This document shows, piece by piece, positions 59,001-64,000 of a stretch of 64,000 nt of DNA; the stretch's first letter is position 1; each line of letters begins with the position of its first letter. Location: contig JAWPGT010000001.1 in assembly GCA_034638255.1 (NCBI GenBank), positions 1,798,001-1,862,000 of the forward strand, given 5' to 3'. The notes below the pieces were generated by a model, which was not told where the DNA came from, searched no databases, and was given only the letters and a program-made list of their open reading frames with translations. The translations under genes and the position numbers were made by a program. The DNA comes from Coprinus comatus (taxonomy: Eukaryota; Basidiomycota; Agaricomycetes; Agaricales; Agaricaceae).

Positions 59001-60541
59001 TGACTAAAATGATATTGCACAATCATGGTGAGAACGGGGAACTGCGCCCACCAGTGGCAGGGCTTGTATAATTGAATTGATTAAAGGAGTTTTTATAGCT
59101 TCTATTTAAACTTTTGGAAGGAAACTTCCACACGTTGTTCTCTCTCTCTCTTTCTCTCCCTCTGAGATTATTCTTAATAGAAACCAATGAAAACCCGAGT
59201 TATATTGGTTCCGAGGAACAACTAAACTCATTGTCATTGGCCCTTTGGCTTTTAGGACCTTGAGGTCTCGACTCTCAAACACCTTACTCAGAACGATTGT
59301 TGTTCTAAGTTAAACAAACTTTGAATACCATTAGTAACTATGTACATACAACCTCAGGCCTCAGGCCCGTCTGTAACGTTCAATCCCTTTTAGAAGTCTG
59401 ATATGCTATTTGTATTTTTCTAGTCTCCCGGAAGTCGTCCCCGAGAACTCGGAAGTAGGGTGCTGGACATGGGGTTGTTTTTTTTTTTTCAGAACTTTTC
59501 TATAGAAGTTATGTGGCTTTTAATACGCTTCGGGTAAAGGACCATACTACCGTATCTACTTTTTTGGATTCTTCAATTTGGCCCTATCTCCCCCCTGAAA
59601 TTTAAAGAACAACACTAGATTCTCGGGGGTGCGAATAAGACTCCAAGAGAACAACAAGAACGAACAACAAAAGAACAAAAATTCTATGTTTATGTCTTTT
59701 TTTTATTAACAAGAAACTAAAACACCGAACAGAAGGGACTGAAGTCCATGCAGCTTCTTTTATGAGCAATTCTTTTTTTTTCTTTCACTTCGCTTCGCTC
59801 CCTGAGCGCTCGCAATGGCCACTGGGCCCAGTTTGTTTTGAAATATATCGGTAAGGAATGATATCCGTTTTCTTTGAAGATACCTATTGTGGATATTTGG
59901 GTTCTTGGTTCTGGTAAAGATGGAACAATTATTCTTGTTTTCTTTTTTTCTATTAAGAAGATTCAAGTTCCTTACCTGTACTTAAGAGCTGTTTTGTGTG
60001 TCAGTGATTTATGATTTTGTCCCGAGATATTGCCTCTTCGATCGGAGGTTGGAAGGTCCGGATTATACATGAATCTTTTCGTATAAATTTCCTATGTTGG
60101 ATTGGCCTTGGCACAGTGAAAACTTATTTGAATAATTTGCCTTGATTACTCAAAGTTTCTTTGCGGTAAATTCCATACCATGTGCGTGTAAAGCCGGATG
60201 AATCGATGACTCTCGGACTGCCTTCTCTCTCTTCCACTGGATTTTATACTTGAGCCGACATTTGGAAAAAAATTCCTTCATACCTGCTTGGCATAATACA
60301 ACCTCCCTGCTAAGTTGAAGGCTTTGAAAAAAAAGTATTTTTGTAGATTTACAGTGCATTGATTACATTTTGGTAGTTTTCAACTGGTCATCGATTTGGA
60401 TTGATTAGATGATCTCTCATAGATCTGATACTTATCAGACAAAGTCACAAGATCATTGATGTGGGAGGATGAACACATAATCAATTCCTGCATGCATAAC
60501 GACGCGTGCCAAGCCTCACAACAAACCCCTCCACAAAGGAT
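56090..60541. other. Long gene-poor interval, AT-rich
   Basis: About 4.4 kb. Apart from the coding-like remnant at 56511-56815, the ORFs are short and unconvincing. The stretch 58-60 kb is very AT-rich with poly-T runs near 59480-59490 and 59697-59703 and a TCAATA repeat near 58944. Confidence 0.45.
56511..56815 (-). pseudogene. Coding-like remnant of unknown family
   Basis: After a possible acceptor (TTGTAG), the minus strand reads DIDVIVIEPGLTDGRATSLL, VQEADLVLGVVDVLRRNAGF and QYFH; then, after a 22-nt GT...AG gap, it reads SLRAGHDDESESLCFQFCDG and YIELLHVKNMATIELDWEF to a stop at 56511. The residue composition is protein-like and the two parts match only if the 22-nt gap is removed. No upstream exon joins cleanly. 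I do not recognise the family. Confidence 0.35.
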
Positions 60542-62134
60542 ATGACCTCCAAGTCCAAATCCAAACAAGAAGAAGCACTTCAACTTCTAGATGACCTTGA
60601 TTCATTCACACCAATCGTCGCCACACCTTCCGAAACTGCATCCAACGGTGGTCTAAATCATGGCAATAACAATAACAATAGTAATTCGGGTTCCAAATCC
60701 AGATCGTCTCCTACTCAAAGGAATGTTAACTCTTCAAGTCAAGGAGAAACAGCCGAAGCATTAGCATTTCTTGATGAATTAACTCAAAAATCTACGGAAC
60801 CTAGTATCACTAGACCTTCTTCAACTTTACAAGTTACATCAAGTAGATCTGGAACTCCAACTATTAGGAAGAGTACTGAAAGGGTCAAATTGGGTGGTGG
60901 AACTCCCTCATCATCTTTATTACCTTCATCTAGTGCTTCCGCTTCAAATACATCATTGAACAAGTCGATATCAGGATCTTCGCAACCTGCACCTCCTACA
61001 AGTGGTAATGGTAATAATGGTGGAGGTTGGGGATGGGGATCAGTGTGGAGTACGGCTTCAGCTGCTATTCAACAAGCTAAGAGTGCTGTTGATGAACAAG
61101 TAAAATATTTACCTGTTCAGATACCAAAGAATGAACAAGCTAGGAAATGGGGAGAGAATGTACTCGAGTATGCTAAGAATGCACAGCTAGACAAACTTGG
61201 TATGTGATTTGCATCTTTTATTTTATTTTATTTTATTTTAAGAATCACATTTCTTGGGCGGTAATAGGTCAAGACTTCAAACGTGTTGGTTTATCGACAT
61301 TGACAGATATACTTAATGTTGTTGCACCTCCTATATCTGAGCATGAAGTCATTCAAGTTTGGTTGACACATGATATGCAAGGATATGAAGGAGTGGAGGA
61401 TCTTACATATCGTGCCCTTGCAAGAGTAAGTTTATTAACCATATTTATCCCATTAAACACCTTGACCATTCTTTTTAATCTAAACGCAGATAATGGAACA
61501 AGTCGAAGGAGGTGACTTGATTGTAAATAGGGGTAATGAATCCAAACCTAGAGATGATGGGGATAACAAACGTGAATTGAATGCTGTTGAAAGCTACGAA
61601 GCTGCTATCAAACTCTCTCAAGCCGATATCGAACAAGTCGTTAAGACCAATAAAAGCTTGAAACCCAAACAATCATCAACTTCTGTTACATCTCCTACGA
61701 CCTATTCCGATGTTTACCTTCGCATTCAACCTTACTTCACTACATATTCAGTCCCTGGTGTTGGCGAGCTCACTGCATCGTCGCTCCAACAACTTAATTT
61801 CTTGTTATATCTTTCTGATCCAGAACATCAACTTGTTCGGACGACGATCACACAATCGATTCCTACTCAATGGTTGGCACTTTGGGATACATATGAATGG
61901 GTAGAGGATCTTGTTGCTGAAGCACTGAGGGTAGGAGTCGAGGTGGTTGGACAAGAGTATGTGGTTGCTAGGATGGGATGGGCTGGAAAGGAAAAGGCCA
62001 ATGAAAAGCTCAAGGAGACGGAGGAAGCGGAAGAGAATGATGACGGTGAAGATGACGAGGAAGATGACGAAGAGGAAGATGATGAGGATGAAGAGGAAGA
62101 GACTGTAGCATCGGAGAAGAGAAAGGCAACGTGA
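60542..62134 (+). CDS. MTC1: Mtc1-like protein (maintenance of telomere capping 1)
   Basis: Fungal protein of the Mtc1 family, cytosolic or vesicle-associated, with a genetic link to cdc13-1 telomere capping; biochemical role unknown. Exons 60542..61199, 61268..61425, 61490..62134 (486 aa). Landmarks: EEALQLLDDLDSFTPI, ETAEALAFLDELTQKS, GGWGWGSVWSTASAAIQQAK, KYLPVQIPKNEQARKWGEN, FKRVGLSTLTDILNVVAPPI, EVIQVWLTHDMQGYEGVEDL and SDVYLRIQPYFTTY. The N-terminal third is a low-complexity Ser/Asn region. The tail is strongly acidic (runs of E and D, about 62030-62100). An ATG-less open extension upstream was rejected. Confidence 0.85.
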
Positions 62135-62245
62135 ACGATTTGGACGGTGTTGGGTCTTATTGGATTTATGTATGAGTACCTGATGATGATTGTAAAAGAA
62201 TCTATGATATATGTGGGATTTAAGCAGAGTACACCAAAGTCTACT

Positions 62246-63371
62246 CTATTGCTTCTTTGCCTCCTCCTTGGGCGGGGGTGGTAGGGGTTTGAGGTCTTCT
62301 GGCCTGGGTGCTTTTGTGCCCTCACCGTTTTGCTCCCAAGGTGATAGTGATTCAAAGTTGCTAAAGGGGGCGTGTTATGATTGGCTGTGAAAAGAATTAT
62401 GATGTGACGTACCGGAAGGCCTGGGTGAGTTGTAGAGGTTCGTAGACAACACGCTTGCGTTCTTCGTCGTAACGGACTTCGGTGTAACCCTGATGGAATG
62501 TTCAATAGGCTGGTAGCTGTGTTGTGTGAAACAACTCACGGTGAGCGGGAAGTCCTTGCGCAATGGGTGACCCTCGAAGCCTGGACAGGACTGAGTTCTA
62601 TTTACAGATATTGGAGCAAAAGACTAACCGTAGTCAGTAAGAATACGGCGACTAGGAGCGGGGTTAGTTGGTGCCGAAATACGGAAGTGTACAAGGCTCA
62701 CAGGTCAGGATGATTGCTAAAGAAAATGCCATAAAGATCCCAAGCCTCACGTTCATACCTATGAAAAATTAAGAGCATGAAATTATAAAAAAACATACCA
62801 AAAACATACCAGTCAGCACCTCGGAATACCTCGACTGCACTAGGAACGGGGTCCGCCTCTCCAGCATAGGTCTTTACGCGAATTCTACCTCCATACTTGA
62901 CACTCAAGAGGTGGTATACAACCTCGAAACGCTTCTCTCGCTCGGGGTAGTCGGCACCACTGATGTCCATTACGCTCTTGAACTGGCACTGGGAGTGGTC
63001 GCGGAGGAAAGTGAGGACGGGGATTACGCCAGAGGGTGGGACATAGAGAGTGAGTTCATCCTTGAGGACAGAGAATTGCTGGATGAACTTTGGGAGGCAC
63101 TGGGTGATGTAGGAGCCGTATGTATGCAGTTTTTCTGTTGTTTCTGCATAGAGTGTTACTGTCGGGTTGGGCGACGTGGGCTCAGTGAAAGGAGAGGCTG
63201 AGGCTGGAAGAGGGGTTAGTTGTTGTGGGTATAGTCGGGTGCAGTCGCACCTTTTGGGGTCGCCGAGGAGTGGAGTGCACTGCGAGCAACGGTGGGGACG
63301 CGTTGTGCGGCAGTACGGAGGACACCTGCAGCAACAGTGCGGCCAGCAATCGAGGCAATACGCAGGGACAT
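62246..63371 (-). CDS. Mitochondrial complex I 30-kDa subunit (NDUFS3)
   Basis: Core peripheral-arm subunit of NADH:ubiquinone oxidoreductase. Exons in reading order: 63371..63251, 63203..62810, 62758..62702, 62651..62629, 62580..62540, 62489..62413, 62360..62246 (275 aa). The N-terminus MSLRIASIAGRTVAAGVLRT is a positively charged, Ser/Ala-rich presequence. The mature protein has YGSYITQCLPKFIQQF, DISGADYPEREKRFEVVYHL, the family signature [20 protein letters not shown] then [20 protein letters not shown], and VRYDEERKRVVYEP. The last stretch is a Pro/Lys-rich tail. One exon is 23 nt. It faces the SPF27 gene with 84 bp between starts. Confidence 0.95.
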
Positions 63372-63455
63372 TGGGTTGGAGACAACGTCGAGTGTCCTTG
63401 CCTCAAACCAGATTCAACTCGGGATTTGCCGGTCCGATCATTCTCCCTCTTGTCA
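63372..63455. promoter_or_regulatory. Shared divergent promoter (NDUFS3 / SPF27)
   Basis: 84 bp between two opposite start codons, the tightest divergent pair in the window. No motif was identified beyond its position. Confidence 0.45.
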
Positions 63456-64000
63456 ATGGACACCGACATCCTCGACTCTCTGCCCTACTACGACGATGAC
63501 CTCACAAAGTATCCCTTCCTCAAGGACAAGGTCCAGCAGGAAATCGCACGCGAGCTGGGAAAAACACCAAACCAACTCCACCCTCGTGTCCCACAAGAAG
63601 TAGATCTCTTTGCTGTTCGTGAGGCTCTTTACTTTCCAGCCGCGTTTTAACGCTGACAGCATATTCAGGATAACCCTTTGCTCAAGGCCGAGCTGGCACG
63701 CGTCGAAGCAAAGGAGCAGTTTCCTTCGTTGGATTCACTGCGATATCAGCTCCCAGGGCCATCCTCTTCACCTGGAACAGACCAAGAGTGGAAGACCGCC
63801 CTGGACAATGCCCGTGCTCAGCTCGAGCACCAGCGCATACGGTTAGCAATTGCTGTCTCTCTAACATAGCCCTACCCATATTCATATTGTATCAGCCAGA
63901 CCAACTTGACGCTACTTCAGACATATGGAGCAAATGCATGGCGGATACACAACTACCAACTGGAACAACAGGCGAAGAACATTGAGAAGACGCTCGAGGG
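63456..64000 (+). CDS. Spliceosome NTC subunit SPF27/BCAS2 (partial, 5' end)
   Basis: Prp19/NTC complex protein of the BCAS2/Cwf7/SPF27 family. Exons seen: 63456..63614, 63669..63841, 63896..64000 and beyond the window. The start MDTDILDSLPYYDDDL carries the SLPYYD motif of SPF27, followed by NPLLKAELARVEAKEQF and LLQTYGANAWRIHNYQLEQQ, the diagnostic block. The intron donors are GTTCGT and GTTAGC, both non-canonical at position +3 but seen elsewhere here. Confidence 0.88.

Noticed and set aside
1..64000. Biosynthetic cluster, prophage, CRISPR or defence island
   Set aside because: The genes are scattered eukaryotic housekeeping genes; no core biosynthetic enzyme, phage gene or repeat-spacer array was seen.

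Overview
The window is nuclear DNA of a filamentous basidiomycete, most likely an Agaricomycete. Its genes are compact and cut by many short GT-AG introns (mostly 50-70 nt, with CTNAC/CTAAC-like branch sites). The proteins read as Dikarya housekeeping orthologues, and gene ends often abut convergently or share promoters of about 80-140 bp. All exon models below were joined by hand from the sequence by matching splice signals, phase and protein families. No transcript data or database search was available.

Layout. 1-10.3 kb: end of a WDR70-like gene, a BET double-bromodomain gene, a G-patch/zinc-finger RNA-processing gene, and a divergent MPH1/FANCM helicase. 10.3-14.8 kb: gene-poor, with a decayed threonine aldolase, a MITE-like inverted-repeat element and a tiny zinc-binding protein gene. 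14.8-28.6 kb: an MFS transporter with an unusual N-terminal repeat, then TIM10, UTP4, an Mpv17/SYM1-family gene, a small secreted Gly-rich protein, PTH2, HAS1 and POM33/TMEM33. 28.6-44.4 kb: about 1.4 kb of gene-free DNA, a second MFS transporter paralogous to the first, then a CBS-PB1 (Mug70-like) protein, SGF11, an UPF0658 Golgi membrane protein, BET1, ULP1, an intron-containing tRNA-Met and a yippee/MOH1 gene. 44.4-52.5 kb: mostly gene-free, with one small TATA-driven ORF and one uncertain coding remnant. 52.5-56.1 kb: a Ras GTPase, a BTB protein and PXMP4. 56.1-60.5 kb: gene-poor. 60.5-64 kb: MTC1, the NDUFS3 subunit of complex I and the start of SPF27/BCAS2.

These genes do not form an operon or biosynthetic cluster. 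They cover ribosome biogenesis (UTP4, HAS1), mitochondrial import and respiration (TIM10, Mpv17 family, PTH2, NDUFS3), chromatin and DNA repair (BDF1-like, SGF11, MPH1, WDR70, ULP1), splicing (SPF27, possibly the G-patch protein), membrane traffic (BET1, UPF0658) and signalling (Ras, CBS-PB1).

The most unusual signal is in gene architecture. Several genes can only be read with micro-exons: a 2-nt exon in the Ras gene, two consecutive 4-nt exons in MPH1, a 6-nt exon in PTH2 beside two GC-AG introns, and a 7-nt exon kept in both MFS paralogues. Three otherwise good genes (UTP4, PTH2, ULP1) each need one extra base to stay in frame, which points to assembly errors or real lesions.
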